This document shows positions 41,813 through 51,434 of a stretch of 64,000 bases of DNA, piece after piece; positions within the stretch are counted from its first letter, which is position 1, and every line of letters starts with the position of its first letter. The notes under the pieces were generated by a model. The model did no database searches, had not been told where the DNA came from, and worked only from the letters and a program-made list of their open reading frames with translations. The position numbers and the translations under genes are program-made. The stretch is from an uncultured Sphaerochaeta sp. (GTDB taxonomy: Bacteria; Spirochaetota; Spirochaetia; Sphaerochaetales; Sphaerochaetaceae). The stretch is from the NCBI RefSeq assembly GCF_963677075.1, contig NZ_OY781873.1, positions 2,133,715 through 2,197,714 of the forward strand, read 5' to 3'.

Positions 41813-43528
41813 ATGCAGGAAAGGTACACCGTTGATGAACATACTGTCTTGGAAGATTACCCACGTCCCCAGCTGGTCCGAGGTTCCTACGAGAACCTCA
41901 ATGGCTGGTGGGATTTTGCAATAAGCAACGAAGAGACCAGGCCACAATATTTCCCTCTAAGTATTCTTGTACCATTCTCACCGGAAACAAAACTCAGTGG
42001 GTTGCAAACTAAGATTACCGCAAATCTAAGACTCTGGTACCATCGTACACTAACATATACTGCCCTCTCTCCCGATTCACGACTCCTACTGCATTTTGAG
42101 GCTGTCGATCATTCATGTGTTGTCTTCCTGAATGGTATTGAGGTTGGATCGCATCAGGGAGGGTACCTCCCCTTCTCCTTCGATATCACAGATTCACTGA
42201 AGAAAGAGAACGACTTATTGGTCAAGGTTGTTGATCCTGGAGACAGTGAGCCGATCATCAGAGGCAAACAGGCATCCAAAGCATCGGGAATATTTTATCA
42301 GGGGCAAAGTGGTATTCACCAGACTGTCTGGATTGAGGAAGTTCCCCAGTTCTATATCAAGAACCTCATCATCACGCCTGACCTCTCACAGCACTGCTGG
42401 TACGTCCAGGTTGTTCCCAATGATGGGGTACATGAGGTTTCCGTCTCATACTTGGATGGGCATAAACAGTGCAAGGGAATGAGTAACCAACGTCTTTGTT
42501 GTCAGGTGGAGAAGGTACACCCTTGGAGTCCTGAAGATCCATATCTCTACCACATCACCGTACAGATGGGCAGTGATATCGTAACAAGTTATGTTGGATT
42601 GCGGAGCTTTGAGGTGCAGGATGGAAGATTGTTGCTTAACGGAAAACCTTATTACCAGCACGGAATCCTGGACCAAGGATACTGGCCTCAAAGCCTCTAT
42701 ACCGCTCCAAGTGACCAAGCAATCATTGACGATTTGGTCATGGTGAAAAAGTTGGGCTTCAATATGGTTCGAAAGCATGCAAAAGTAGAGAGCCGAAGAT
42801 GGTATTATCATTGTGACCATCTAGGTCTTTTGGTTTGGCAGGATATGGTAAGTGGGGGAAGGCCTCCTGTTCAACCCATTATGTCTGCCCCACTCTTTGT
42901 GTCTGGTTTTAAGGTGAAAGACCATCACTATCGACTGCTGGGCAGTCGGGATGCAAAATACCGAGAGATGTTTGCCACTGAGCTTACACAGATGATAGAA
43001 ACACTCTATAACTGTGTCAGTATTGCCATGTGGGTCATCTTCAATGAGGGTTGGGGACAATTCGATGCGAAAGAGATGTACTCCCTCGTTAAAGCTCTCG
43101 ATTCAACAAGAACCATCGATTGTACCAGTGGCTGGTATGACCAGGGTATTGGTGAATTCTCTTCCCGCCATGTGTATTTCAAACGGTACCGCCACCAACC
43201 AGACAAACTCGGCAGAGCAATAATTCTCTCAGAATTTGGAGGGTATCTGTATCGTGTTGAAGGACATGACGATGAAGGAGAAAAACCCTTTGGATATAAG
43301 CATCTGCATGATCGTACAGCATTCAATGATGCCTTCTTCAGGCTCTACGAGGAAGAAGTATATCCTGCCAAACAAAAAGGGCTCGCAGCTTCCGTCTATA
43401 CTCAATTGACTGATGTACAGCAGGAACTCAATGGATTGGTTACCTTCGACCGAATGGTGGTAAAGCTGGATGAGGTGGTTGCCTTACAGGTTGCTGCCTT
43501 GCTTCTTGGAACGGAAGAGCGAGAGTAG
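41813..43528 (+). CDS. glycoside hydrolase family 2 enzyme, cytoplasmic
   Basis: 571 residues without signal peptide. Domains in order: sugar-binding jelly roll (~20-180, GSYENLNGWWDFAI, GGYLPFSFDIT), short immunoglobulin-like domain (~185-265), TIM barrel (~270-560). GFNMVRKHAKVESRRWYYHCDHLGLLVWQDM is the GH2 signature. The acid/base is Glu412 in WVIFNEGWGQ and the nucleophile Glu474 in ILSEFGGY. It probably hydrolyses an imported beta-glycoside (galactoside, glucuronide or mannoside; the sequence does not decide). Its 3' end overlaps the convergent murJ by 45 nt. Confidence 0.85.
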   Translation: MQERYTVDEHTVLEDYPRPQLVRGSYENLNGWWDFAISNEETRPQYFPLSILVPFSPETKLSGLQTKITANLRLWYHRTLTYTALSPDSRLLLHFEAVDHSCVVFLNGIEVGSHQGGYLPFSFDITDSLKKENDLLVKVVDPGDSEPIIRGKQASKASGIFYQGQSGIHQTVWIEEVPQFYIKNLIITPDLSQHCWYVQVVPNDGVHEVSVSYLDGHKQCKGMSNQRLCCQVEKVHPWSPEDPYLYHITVQMGSDIVTSYVGLRSFEVQDGRLLLNGKPYYQHGILDQGYWPQSLYTAPSDQAIIDDLVMVKKLGFNMVRKHAKVESRRWYYHCDHLGLLVWQDMVSGGRPPVQPIMSAPLFVSGFKVKDHHYRLLGSRDAKYREMFATELTQMIETLYNCVSIAMWVIFNEGWGQFDAKEMYSLVKALDSTRTIDCTSGWYDQGIGEFSSRHVYFKRYRHQPDKLGRAIILSEFGGYLYRVEGHDDEGEKPFGYKHLHDRTAFNDAFFRLYEEEVYPAKQKGLAASVYTQLTDVQQELNGLVTFDRMVVKLDEVVALQVAALLLGTEERE

Positions 43529-45046
43529 CTCCACCTTCAGCAATGCATAGGAGAGGAGCCATACCACAAGTGATCCAAGGGCTACCAGAGAAAGGATCAA
43601 GAAGTTTCTCAAGTTGGATCCACTCTGATACCAAGTCATGCCGAAGGAAGCATAAATCAAGCAGTACCCGATAATCGGAATATTTGCGGCTACAGTACGC
43701 AACAATCCTCGTCTCAGTTGTGTATCCTTTATCGGATTGTAGAGATCTCTCAATTTGAATGACAAGAATCCCAGTAGCACTACATAGCTTATTCCATTGG
43801 CAAGAGCAAGTGATATGATTCCCCACCCCAGCGAGATGAAGATCCACATCAAAATGATATCCACAAAGTTCTGTAAGAAGGTGACCTTGGTCATCAGGGC
43901 ATAGCGGTTTGCACTATAGCCAAGACGAAGCAGCATGGCATACCAACTGGTGGTTACCATGAACAACAGGAAGGGTCGAAGGGCCAATGCGGTCAGTTGG
44001 GCATCGGCAAGCGTGTAATTACCGGTCTGCAATACCACGCTGACACTCTCCTGGCTAAGGAAGAAGAGAATAATTCCACTGGGAAGCAGGAGACTAGTTA
44101 GTTGAACAATGCTCAGACGGGTATGTTTTTGCATCTCTTGCATCTGGCCAAGGGCATAGGAGCGACTGAGCAAGGGCAGGCTTACTGCACTGATTGCGTT
44201 GAAAAAGACTCCGTAAGGCGTCTGGTAAAAGATCGTTGCATTTGCGAAGGCTGTTACACTTCCTTCGCTCAAGGTGGATGCAAAGTGATAGGTCACCAAC
44301 TGTGTGACAACCTGCATTCCCATGCCGAGCACAACCAAGGACCATGCCCCAATGACAGGTTTCAGCGGTGTATCTGCCTGTCTTATTGCTGGTTTCAGCC
44401 GATAGCCGTAGCGTCTAAGCATAAGGTAGGAGTAGGAACCTTGCAGCAGTCCTCCAACCAGAGTAGCCCAAGCCATACTCATTGCACCAAGGTAAGGAGT
44501 GAGATACTGTACCCCAAAAATAACAGAAATTGAGAAAAGCAACGGGGAAAGATAGGCATGGAGAAAGTTGTGATGAGATTGCAATACCCCATTGAAAATT
44601 GCACCCATGCTGATGGCTGCCAGATAGACCATGAAGAAAGGAAGTAGTTTTGCGCCCAAGGCAACCTGGGCACTGTCAAAGTCACTGATAAGGGATATGA
44701 ACTCTTCACCAAAGAAATAGGAGAGCAATACCAAGGGTATAAGAAGAATGATCTGGTAGGTGCAAAGCAAACTGAAGAGATGAAGAGAGCTCCGCTTCTT
44801 CCCTAATCCAAGGAGGCTGGAGAAAGCAGGAATGAGTGCTGAGTTGACGGCCCCTTCAGCAAAGAGTTTTCGGAAATTATTGGGGATGTTGAATGTGAAG
44901 TTAATCACATCTGCCACCCCACTCGCTCCAAAGACCGAGGAGAGTACACGAGCTTTCACAATCCCGAGCAGCCTGCTTGCAATCGTGCAGAGCATGATGG
45001 CAAAACTGCTTTTAGCTGTCTTGCTACTTTGCGTAGAATCTTGCAA
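43484..45046 (-). CDS. murJ: lipid II flippase MurJ (MviN)
   Basis: 520 residues with about 14 membrane segments. SRLLGIVKARVLSSVFGASGVADVINFTFNIPNNFRKLFAEGAVNSALIPAF at the N terminus is diagnostic of MurJ/MviN. It flips the peptidoglycan precursor lipid II across the inner membrane. The frame continues upstream to a GTG at 45100 inside tgt, but AAAAGGGA lies 6-7 nt before TTG 45046, which gives the more natural start and a 23-nt overlap with tgt. Confidence 0.9.
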   Translation of the reverse strand: MQDSTQSSKTAKSSFAIMLCTIASRLLGIVKARVLSSVFGASGVADVINFTFNIPNNFRKLFAEGAVNSALIPAFSSLLGLGKKRSSLHLFSLLCTYQIILLIPLVLLSYFFGEEFISLISDFDSAQVALGAKLLPFFMVYLAAISMGAIFNGVLQSHHNFLHAYLSPLLFSISVIFGVQYLTPYLGAMSMAWATLVGGLLQGSYSYLMLRRYGYRLKPAIRQADTPLKPVIGAWSLVVLGMGMQVVTQLVTYHFASTLSEGSVTAFANATIFYQTPYGVFFNAISAVSLPLLSRSYALGQMQEMQKHTRLSIVQLTSLLLPSGIILFFLSQESVSVVLQTGNYTLADAQLTALALRPFLLFMVTTSWYAMLLRLGYSANRYALMTKVTFLQNFVDIILMWIFISLGWGIISLALANGISYVVLLGFLSFKLRDLYNPIKDTQLRRGLLRTVAANIPIIGYCLIYASFGMTWYQSGSNLRNFLILSLVALGSLVVWLLSYALLKVELLSLFRSKKQGSNL

Positions 45047-46145
45047 GGTATTCCCTTTTAAAGGAAGCAAATCGATTTTCCCTGATAGCCTGGCGGACAC
45101 GTTCCATCAGTCGGTAGAAGTAGGTCAGGTTGTGTTCCGTAGCCAGCATACCTCCAAGCATCTCGCCGGTCTTGATAAGATGATGCATGTACGCTCGGCT
45201 ATACTGTGTACATGCCCTGCAGGTACAGCCCTCTTCAAGTGGGCCATGATCGAATTTATGGATTGCTTTCTTAAGCGTGATAACACCGTCATCGGTAAAA
45301 ATGCCACCATTCCGTGCCATACGGGTTGCAAGGACGCAATCGAACATATCAATACCGTTTTCCACTGCTTCCAGGATATAGTCTGGGCTGCCAATACCCA
45401 TGACGTACCTTGGTTTTTCCTTGGTTACCAATTCAGCAGTATACCCAAGATAGTGGGAGAACTGTTCTCTACTCTCTCCTACCGAGAGCCCCCCGATGGC
45501 AATCCCAGGAAAATTCATCTCATTGAAGAATTCAGCACTTTGCTTGCGCAGGTCCTCATAGAAGTTGCCCTGGACTATGCCAAATAGGTTGCCCTTGAAC
45601 GCATCTCCCAGCTTCTGACGATGTTCAATAGCACGTTTAGCCCAAGCATGGGTGATATTCATCGCCTCAGTGGCCGCACGGTGGTTGATATCTGGAGGGG
45701 TGCATACATCAAGGCACATGGCAATATCACTGCCGATTACTTTCTGTGTATCCACTACGTTCTCTGGTGTGAAGATATGTTTTGAACCGTCTATATGGCT
45801 TTGGAAGGTCACTCCCTTGTCTCCAATTTTCCTGAGCCCTGAGAGACTGAATACCTGGAAACCACCACTATCGGTGAGCAAATTCCCATCCCAGTGTGAG
45901 AAATTATGCAGTCCACCAAACTGGGAAAGCACCTCAAGCCCTGGTTTGAGATAGAGATGGTAGGTATTGCCAAGGATAAGCTTGTATCCGATTTTCTTGA
46001 CATCCTCGTGGAACATTGCTTTCACTGTTCCCTTGGTGCCTACAGGCATGAATACCGGTGTCTCCACTTCTCCGTGGCCAAGTGAAAGGATACCCAGGCG
46101 AGCATTGCTGCTGGTATCCTGATGGATAGTACGAAATATTGCCAT
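45024..46145 (-). CDS. tgt: queuine tRNA-ribosyltransferase
   Basis: 373 residues. LTDSGGFQVFSLSGLRKI carries the general acid/base Asp, GGLSVGE and YVMGIGSPDYILEAVENGIDMFDCVLATRMARNG the nucleophile Asp and recognition loop, and GCTCRACTQYSRAYMHHL the CxCxxC...H zinc site. It inserts the preQ1/queuine base at position 34 of GUN tRNAs, of which the tRNA-Tyr(GTA) in this window is a substrate. AGGGGT lies 8 nt before the ATG. Ten nt after lptG. Confidence 0.96.
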   Translation of the reverse strand: MAIFRTIHQDTSSNARLGILSLGHGEVETPVFMPVGTKGTVKAMFHEDVKKIGYKLILGNTYHLYLKPGLEVLSQFGGLHNFSHWDGNLLTDSGGFQVFSLSGLRKIGDKGVTFQSHIDGSKHIFTPENVVDTQKVIGSDIAMCLDVCTPPDINHRAATEAMNITHAWAKRAIEHRQKLGDAFKGNLFGIVQGNFYEDLRKQSAEFFNEMNFPGIAIGGLSVGESREQFSHYLGYTAELVTKEKPRYVMGIGSPDYILEAVENGIDMFDCVLATRMARNGGIFTDDGVITLKKAIHKFDHGPLEEGCTCRACTQYSRAYMHHLIKTGEMLGGMLATEHNLTYFYRLMERVRQAIRENRFASFKREYLARFYAK

Positions 46146-46155
46146 ACAAATACCC

Positions 46156-47241
46156 CTAACGTAATACGGCTCTTTCTGCCAGTGCTATGCATACTATCAC
46201 AATCATCGGGATTGCCATACCCCAAATGGGAGCGATAACACCCTGTTTTGCCATGATGATGGTGACCATCTGTACCACGAAGTATATCACGGCAATGGAG
46301 AGACTGGTAATGATGCTGAAAAGCAGTATGTTTTTCTTGTACCTGTAGCTGATGGTGCAGGCAATGAACAACAGGATAAGAGGATTGAGGTGCTCAAGCA
46401 AACGCTTGGTGAAATCAGTGGCAAGCTCAGGATATCTCGAGGGATCGAGCACTTGCATACGCCTCAGGTAATCGACAGCTGTTGTAAGCTCCATGGTGGT
46501 GATATCATTGCTCAGATTCCTGAAATAGGAAGGAGCAAGAGTGAACTCATCAAGTCTCAATTCCCCTACTTCACTTGAGTCAACGACCAAGCCAGCGCCA
46601 TCAATCTGTTGGAATCTGACTCGCTCCATCCTCCACGTTTCACTCTCCTCTTCCCAAAATGCCCAGGCTGCATCAACCCTTGCCTTCATTGCCCCTTCAT
46701 CATCAAGCAGGACCAGAAGTACCTGTGCCAATCTTTTCTGTTCATCACTGTACTGTTTTGCATGCACTACATAATTGCCATCTGGGTCACGCAGGGTAAT
46801 ATTTCTATTGTCATAGGTACTGCGTAATCCAAACAGCTCATCCTGTTTCATTTCGCGGGTTCTTTCAGCTGGTATGAAGACATACTCTCCAAAACCAAAT
46901 TCCAGAAGGCTGAACAGAACTCCAAGTACGAGGATGGGGGTGATAATCCTACGATAACTCAGCCCGCTTCCCAGCAAGCAGATATACTCATTATTGGCTT
47001 GCAATTGTGAGAGGAAATATGTGGCAGAGAACAAGAGTGATGGACCAAGTGCAAAGAGTACCGCCTGGGGAGTATACAACAAGGTTAAAGTCAGGATGGT
47101 AAATGGTTTTACCTCATTCGTAAGGTACCCATCAAGATTGCTGAATAAGTCAACACTGAGTAGCATAAGGGTACATAACACCAAGGCGAGAGTTGCCACG
47201 ATAGTGACTGAACGGGCAACATAGCGGTCATGCAGCTTCAT
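46156..47241 (-). CDS. lptG: LptG/LptF-type permease (YjgP/YjgQ family)
   Basis: 361 residues with three N-terminal transmembrane segments (about 10-30, 45-75, 95-115), a periplasmic beta domain (~120-275), and three C-terminal segments (~280-355). LFALGPSLLFSATYFLSQLQANNEYICLLGSGLSYRRI matches the conserved membrane-proximal region of the LptF/LptG family. It extracts lipopolysaccharide or a related glycolipid from the inner membrane with LptB. ATGA overlap with the other family member upstream; assignment as LptG rather than LptF is tentative. Confidence 0.8.
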   Translation of the reverse strand: MKLHDRYVARSVTIVATLALVLCTLMLLSVDLFSNLDGYLTNEVKPFTILTLTLLYTPQAVLFALGPSLLFSATYFLSQLQANNEYICLLGSGLSYRRIITPILVLGVLFSLLEFGFGEYVFIPAERTREMKQDELFGLRSTYDNRNITLRDPDGNYVVHAKQYSDEQKRLAQVLLVLLDDEGAMKARVDAAWAFWEEESETWRMERVRFQQIDGAGLVVDSSEVGELRLDEFTLAPSYFRNLSNDITTMELTTAVDYLRRMQVLDPSRYPELATDFTKRLLEHLNPLILLFIACTISYRYKKNILLFSIITSLSIAVIYFVVQMVTIIMAKQGVIAPIWGMAIPMIVIVCIALAERAVLR

Positions 47242-48488
47242 AGACGCCTCGCAAACAGCATGATCAGGATGCCGGTAAAAAACATCAATACGTTGGGTAT
47301 CCAGATCAGGAATCCTGGGTTTATGGGGAATTTGAAAATCTGCATTTGTGAGAAGAAAAGAAGATACCAGTAAAGTACTGCTACCAGCATTGACATACCA
47401 AATCCAATAAGCCGGCCATGCTTAACCTTGAAGAAGGAGAGCGAAAAGGTAAGAAAAACCAACATGAAGCAAGCAGCACTGAGTGCAAATTTCTTATGGA
47501 GTTCAGCCCTGTAGTACTGGTAGTAGAAATTAATCGGAGTTTTCTCCTCAAGTGTTCTTACTTCCTGTTCAGCTTCCTCAATTCTCTCAGGGGAAACCGA
47601 TTCTTGTTGCATCAGTGTGGCAAGTTGCAACCGAGCCTTTTGAAGCTTTTCTTCATGGCGCACTGTTTCCTCTTCAAGGGCAGAGCGATGAATGGCGATG
47701 TTTTCCTGTAGTTCCCTTACTGACAACTGAGAAGGGAGTGCTGAGGCAAGACTGGCTATCTGTCCTGAGAAATTGAGAAAGAACCTCGCACTATCCGCTT
47801 TTGAGAGAGCCCATCCACCTTCCACATCATTTCTGAGCATCAAGGGATTTACCATTTCAAGTTGGTATATGAATGCATTCAGATCATAGAGTGTTACTTC
47901 AGCCGTTGGGGCACTAAGAATCTGGCCGGTTCGGTCATTGGAAGTTTCAAACAAAACGATATCGTGAACGGTGTTTCCAACCACTTCCTTGTTGACCAAG
48001 ACCTTGTTACCTATCGTATTCGTGGAGTTGCTGGCAAGTTCCAAGGTAGGAAGCTCTCTCATAAGACCGCTGTAGAGTTCACGATACTTCTTGGTACTCC
48101 AAGGGAGCGCCTTGTCAGCTGTAAGGAATGTCATGAATGAAAAGACCAGGGAGATGAGAATGATGGGTAGAAACACATGTTTCAATGATATCCCACTACT
48201 ACGGATTGCGAGGATCTCGTTGTTTCCAGAGAGGTCACCGATAACCATACTTGAAGCAGTGAGGCTGGAGAACGGGAATGTGTAAAGTAAAAACTGTGGG
48301 ATTGAGAGCATTACCAGCTGGAATACCGAGAGATAATCTACCTGCTTGAGGAGTATCCTCTGGGCAATAAGAAGAATCTGGTTGATAAAAAAAATGAAAA
48401 AGAAAAAAAAGAACGCCACAATAAAGGAAAGGAGGTACTCCCTTCCTATGTGGCGATATACTAAGCTGAATCGTGCACCTTGCTTCAA
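47238..48488 (-). CDS. lptF: LptF/LptG-type permease with periplasmic coiled coil
   Basis: 416 residues. YRHIGREYLLSFIVAFFFFFFIFFINQILLI and the PQFLLYTFPFSSLTASSMVIGDLSGNNEILAIRSSGIS segment are family hallmarks. Six transmembrane segments flank a periplasmic beta domain. Between that domain and the fourth segment lies an insertion of about 60 residues (257-316) with strong coiled-coil character (VRHEEKLQKARLQLATLMQQ). The start is TTG with GGGAG 7 nt upstream, 2 nt after dut. It should pair with the adjacent LptG-like gene. Confidence 0.8.
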   Translation of the reverse strand: MKQGARFSLVYRHIGREYLLSFIVAFFFFFFIFFINQILLIAQRILLKQVDYLSVFQLVMLSIPQFLLYTFPFSSLTASSMVIGDLSGNNEILAIRSSGISLKHVFLPIILISLVFSFMTFLTADKALPWSTKKYRELYSGLMRELPTLELASNSTNTIGNKVLVNKEVVGNTVHDIVLFETSNDRTGQILSAPTAEVTLYDLNAFIYQLEMVNPLMLRNDVEGGWALSKADSARFFLNFSGQIASLASALPSQLSVRELQENIAIHRSALEEETVRHEEKLQKARLQLATLMQQESVSPERIEEAEQEVRTLEEKTPINFYYQYYRAELHKKFALSAACFMLVFLTFSLSFFKVKHGRLIGFGMSMLVAVLYWYLLFFSQMQIFKFPINPGFLIWIPNVLMFFTGILIMLFARRL

Positions 48489-48490
48489 CG

Positions 48491-48940
48491 TTATACTCCC
48501 GTTGAACCAAAACCTCCACTTCCCCTTTCTGTAGCATCAAGCTCCATAGTCGGCAAAAAGGAGGCTTGTTCACACCGTGCGATAACCATCTGTGCGATAC
48601 GGTCTCCTGTATGGATGACCACGTCCTTCTCCCCATGGTTGACCAAGAGGACAGCCACTTCTCCTCGATAATCACTATCGATGGTACCAGGGCTGTTGAG
48701 AACGGTGATCCCATGTTTGGCAGCAAGCCCACTTCTTGGCCTGACCTGTGCCTCATATCCAGGAGGAACCTGAATACTCAATCCGGTGTGAATCTTTGCA
48801 TAGGTACCTGCCTTCAGGAGTAAATCCTCCTCCAGGCAGGCTGAAAGATCAGCACCTGCACTTCTCTCCGTCCCATATACGGGAAGGAGAGCGTGCTCAT
48901 TGAGCTTCTTGACCTTTACCGGAATCGAGTGGCTCTCCAT
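48491..48940 (-). CDS. dut: deoxyuridine 5'-triphosphate nucleotidohydrolase
   Basis: 149 residues with all five trimeric dUTPase motifs in order: ERSAGADLSA, RPRSGLAAK, SPGTIDSDYRGE (catalytic Asp), GDRIAQMVI, RGSGGFGSTG. It hydrolyses dUTP to dUMP. ATG 48940 follows the pnp stop by one base (TAACATG), suggesting reinitiation; in-frame ATGs at 48952 and 48967 inside pnp are alternatives, and none has an ideally spaced ribosome site. Confidence 0.93.
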   Translation of the reverse strand: MESHSIPVKVKKLNEHALLPVYGTERSAGADLSACLEEDLLLKAGTYAKIHTGLSIQVPPGYEAQVRPRSGLAAKHGITVLNSPGTIDSDYRGEVAVLLVNHGEKDVVIHTGDRIAQMVIARCEQASFLPTMELDATERGSGGFGSTGV

Positions 48941-48941
48941 G

Positions 48942-51050
48942 TTATTTGGCATTGCCTTCGATTGCATCGATGTAACTCAGGTTCAAACGACCCTGACGGT
49001 CGATCTCGATAAGTTTCACCGGTACGGACTGACCAACAGTGAGTACATCTTCGACGTTCTGGACACGAGTCTTGGCAAGCTTGGAGATATGGCAGAGCCC
49101 TTCCTTACCTGGTAGGATTTCAATGAAGGCACCAAAGTCCATGATCCTCTTTACGGTTCCCTGGTAGATTCTTCCTACTTCGGGTTCCTCAACGATGGAC
49201 TGTACTAATTCCTTGGCCAGCTTAGCCGCAGCAGCATTCCTACCGAAGATGGTAATGGTCCCGTCATCAGCAATATTTACTTCTGCACCACTCTGGCTTG
49301 CAATTGCCTTGATCGTCTTACCACCGGTTCCGATGACAGCACCGATCTTCTCAAGGTCAACCTTCATGGTCAGGATCTTGGGAGCGTACTCGTTGATCTC
49401 CTCACGAGGAGTCTTCAAGGTGTCTTCCATGATATTCAGGATATGGATTCTTCCCTTCTTAGCCTGCTCAAGCGCCTTCTTCATGATCTCAGGGGTGACA
49501 CCGGCAATCTTGATATCCATCTGGAAAGCAGTAATACCTTCACGTGATCCAGTTACCTTGAAGTCCATGTCGCCGAGGTGGTCCTCTTCACCAAGAATGT
49601 CACTAAGTACCACATACTTGGAGTAATCAGCACCTTCGGTGATCAAGCCCATGGCGATACCGGCTACCGGAGTCTTTACAGGAACACCAGCATCCATCAA
49701 TGAGAGACAACCACCACACACAGATGCCATGGATGAGGAGCCGTTGGACTCCATGATCTCACTGACAACACGAATGGTATAGGGGAATACATCCTTGGAT
49801 GGGATAATAGCCTCCAGAGCTCTCTGGGCAAGGTGACCATGCCCGATCTCTCTTCTACCGGTGGAGAGCCTTCCGGTCTCACCAACACTGTAGGGAGGGA
49901 AGTTGTAATGCAGCATGAAGGAACTGAAGGATTTCTCACCATCAATGGTATCAAACATTTGCTCATCACTGGATGTGCCAAGCGTGGTGACTGCCAAGGC
50001 CTGGGTCTCTCCGCGGGTGAAGAGCGCTGAACCATGGGTCCTGGACAGGAGTCCAACCTCACAGGTGATCGGTCGAATTTCATCTACCTTTCTACCATCG
50101 GTACGAACACCTTCGTTGAGGATGGAGGCGCGAAGAATCTCATACTCGAGATCTTCGAAGAGCCCGCCAAGCTGGCCTGGGCGGTTCTCATCCTCGGCAA
50201 TCAGTTCAGCAAACTTTTCCTTCACCTGGTCATGCACTTCAGCAAGAGCAGCATAGCGCTCCATCTTACCCTTGACGAAGGATGCTTCCTTGATCAGGGG
50301 ATATGCAAACGCTTTCACAGGCTCAAGCCAGGATAGGTCAACTGTGCTCTCGATGATGGGGAGTTTTTCTTTTCCTGCAAGTTCACGCAGTTCAAGCTGT
50401 GCATCACAGAGTTTTGTGATGAAAGGCTGGGCAGTTGCGATTGCCTCGAGCATCACTTCTTCACTCACCTCTTTTGCACCACCTTCAACCATGGTAATTC
50501 CATCACGGGTCCCAGCAACTACAATATCGAGCTCACTCTTTTCAATTTCACTGAAGGTTGGGTTGACAATATACTTGCCATCAAGGAGTGAAATGCGTAC
50601 AGCAGCAATAGGGCCACCGAATGGGATATCACTAATGGTGACAGCAGCACTTGCTGCATTCATGGCAATGATATCAGGGGTATTGTTCATGTCTGATGAG
50701 ACTGCAGTGGGGACAATCTGAATTTCCCTACCAAAGGCCTTGTTGAACAAGGGGCGCATTGGGCGGTCGATCAATCGGCTGACGAGGATTTCCTTGTCCT
50801 TAGGGCGGGCTTCCCTCTTAAGGAATCCACCGGGGATCTTTCCTGCAGCATAATATTTTTCATTATATTCAACACTGAGTGGTACATAATCCAGGCCTTC
50901 ATTGGGTTGTTTGCCACAGCAGACCGTTGCGATAACCGCACTCCCTTCATAATGGGCATAGACGGAGCCATTGGCTTGTTTGGCAATTTTTCCGGTTTCG
51001 AAAACCAGGTCGGAATTACCAATCCGTATAGATACTTTCTTAACTTCCAT
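48942..51050 (-). CDS. pnp: polyribonucleotide nucleotidyltransferase (PNPase)
   Basis: 702 residues: two RNase PH domains ([29 protein letters not shown] in the first; [23 protein letters not shown] and [16 protein letters not shown] in the second), a KH domain ([24 protein letters not shown], ~550-610) and a C-terminal S1 domain ([33 protein letters not shown]). It degrades RNA 3' to 5' by phosphorolysis. It follows rpsO, the widespread rpsO-pnp order. AAAGGA lies before the ATG in a purine-rich leader. Confidence 0.97.
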   Translation of the reverse strand: MEVKKVSIRIGNSDLVFETGKIAKQANGSVYAHYEGSAVIATVCCGKQPNEGLDYVPLSVEYNEKYYAAGKIPGGFLKREARPKDKEILVSRLIDRPMRPLFNKAFGREIQIVPTAVSSDMNNTPDIIAMNAASAAVTISDIPFGGPIAAVRISLLDGKYIVNPTFSEIEKSELDIVVAGTRDGITMVEGGAKEVSEEVMLEAIATAQPFITKLCDAQLELRELAGKEKLPIIESTVDLSWLEPVKAFAYPLIKEASFVKGKMERYAALAEVHDQVKEKFAELIAEDENRPGQLGGLFEDLEYEILRASILNEGVRTDGRKVDEIRPITCEVGLLSRTHGSALFTRGETQALAVTTLGTSSDEQMFDTIDGEKSFSSFMLHYNFPPYSVGETGRLSTGRREIGHGHLAQRALEAIIPSKDVFPYTIRVVSEIMESNGSSSMASVCGGCLSLMDAGVPVKTPVAGIAMGLITEGADYSKYVVLSDILGEEDHLGDMDFKVTGSREGITAFQMDIKIAGVTPEIMKKALEQAKKGRIHILNIMEDTLKTPREEINEYAPKILTMKVDLEKIGAVIGTGGKTIKAIASQSGAEVNIADDGTITIFGRNAAAAKLAKELVQSIVEEPEVGRIYQGTVKRIMDFGAFIEILPGKEGLCHISKLAKTRVQNVEDVLTVGQSVPVKLIEIDRQGRLNLSYIDAIEGNAK

Positions 51051-51167
51051 TTTACTTTTTCCTTTCTTCGTTCTTTTTGTTCTTCTTTACTATATCATAT
51101 AAATAGCTCCAACAGCCTGAAAAGCCATCGGAGCCATTCACACAAAATTACCGTGAAAACACCACCG
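51051..51167 (-). other. rpsO-pnp intergenic leader
   Basis: 117 nt. The transcript contains a weak GGCTCC/GGAGCT-type stem (GCTCC 51106-51110 and GGAGC 51130-51134, plus-strand reading) and a long purine-rich run (GTAAAGAAGAACAAAAAG) before the pnp ribosome site. In E. coli this leader is cut by RNase III for PNPase autoregulation; the stem here is too weak to claim the same. No strong promoter is seen. Confidence 0.3.
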
Positions 51168-51434
51168 TTATTTTCTCAGACCGAGGTCTGCGATCAGCGC
51201 ACGGTAGGCGTCGATGTCGTTGTTGCGCAGATACTTCAGAAGACGTCTGCGTTGTCCGACCATCTGCAACAACCCTCTTGTTCCAGCATGATCCTTAGGA
51301 TTTGCCTTGAAGTGAATCTGCAGGTCGTTGATTCTGGCGGTCAACAAAGCAATCTGTGCCTGGGTTGATCCAGTGTTCTTCTCATCACCACCATACTTTG
51401 CGATGATTTCTTGTTTCTGTTCTTTCGAGATCAT
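51168..51434 (-). CDS. rpsO: 30S ribosomal protein S15
   Basis: 88 residues, standard length. The helical core contains HARDLKxHAKDH-like segments (here [42 protein letters not shown]), with [21 protein letters not shown] before it. It binds 16S rRNA helix 22 in early 30S assembly. ATGA overlap with ribF. Confidence 0.97.
   Translation of the reverse strand: MISKEQKQEIIAKYGGDEKNTGSTQAQIALLTARINDLQIHFKANPKDHAGTRGLLQMVGQRRRLLKYLRNNDIDAYRALIADLGLRK

Noticed and set aside
51061..51167. RNase III-type pnp leader stem as in E. coli
   Set aside because: The only stem is about five pairs with a 19-nt loop, too weak to claim.
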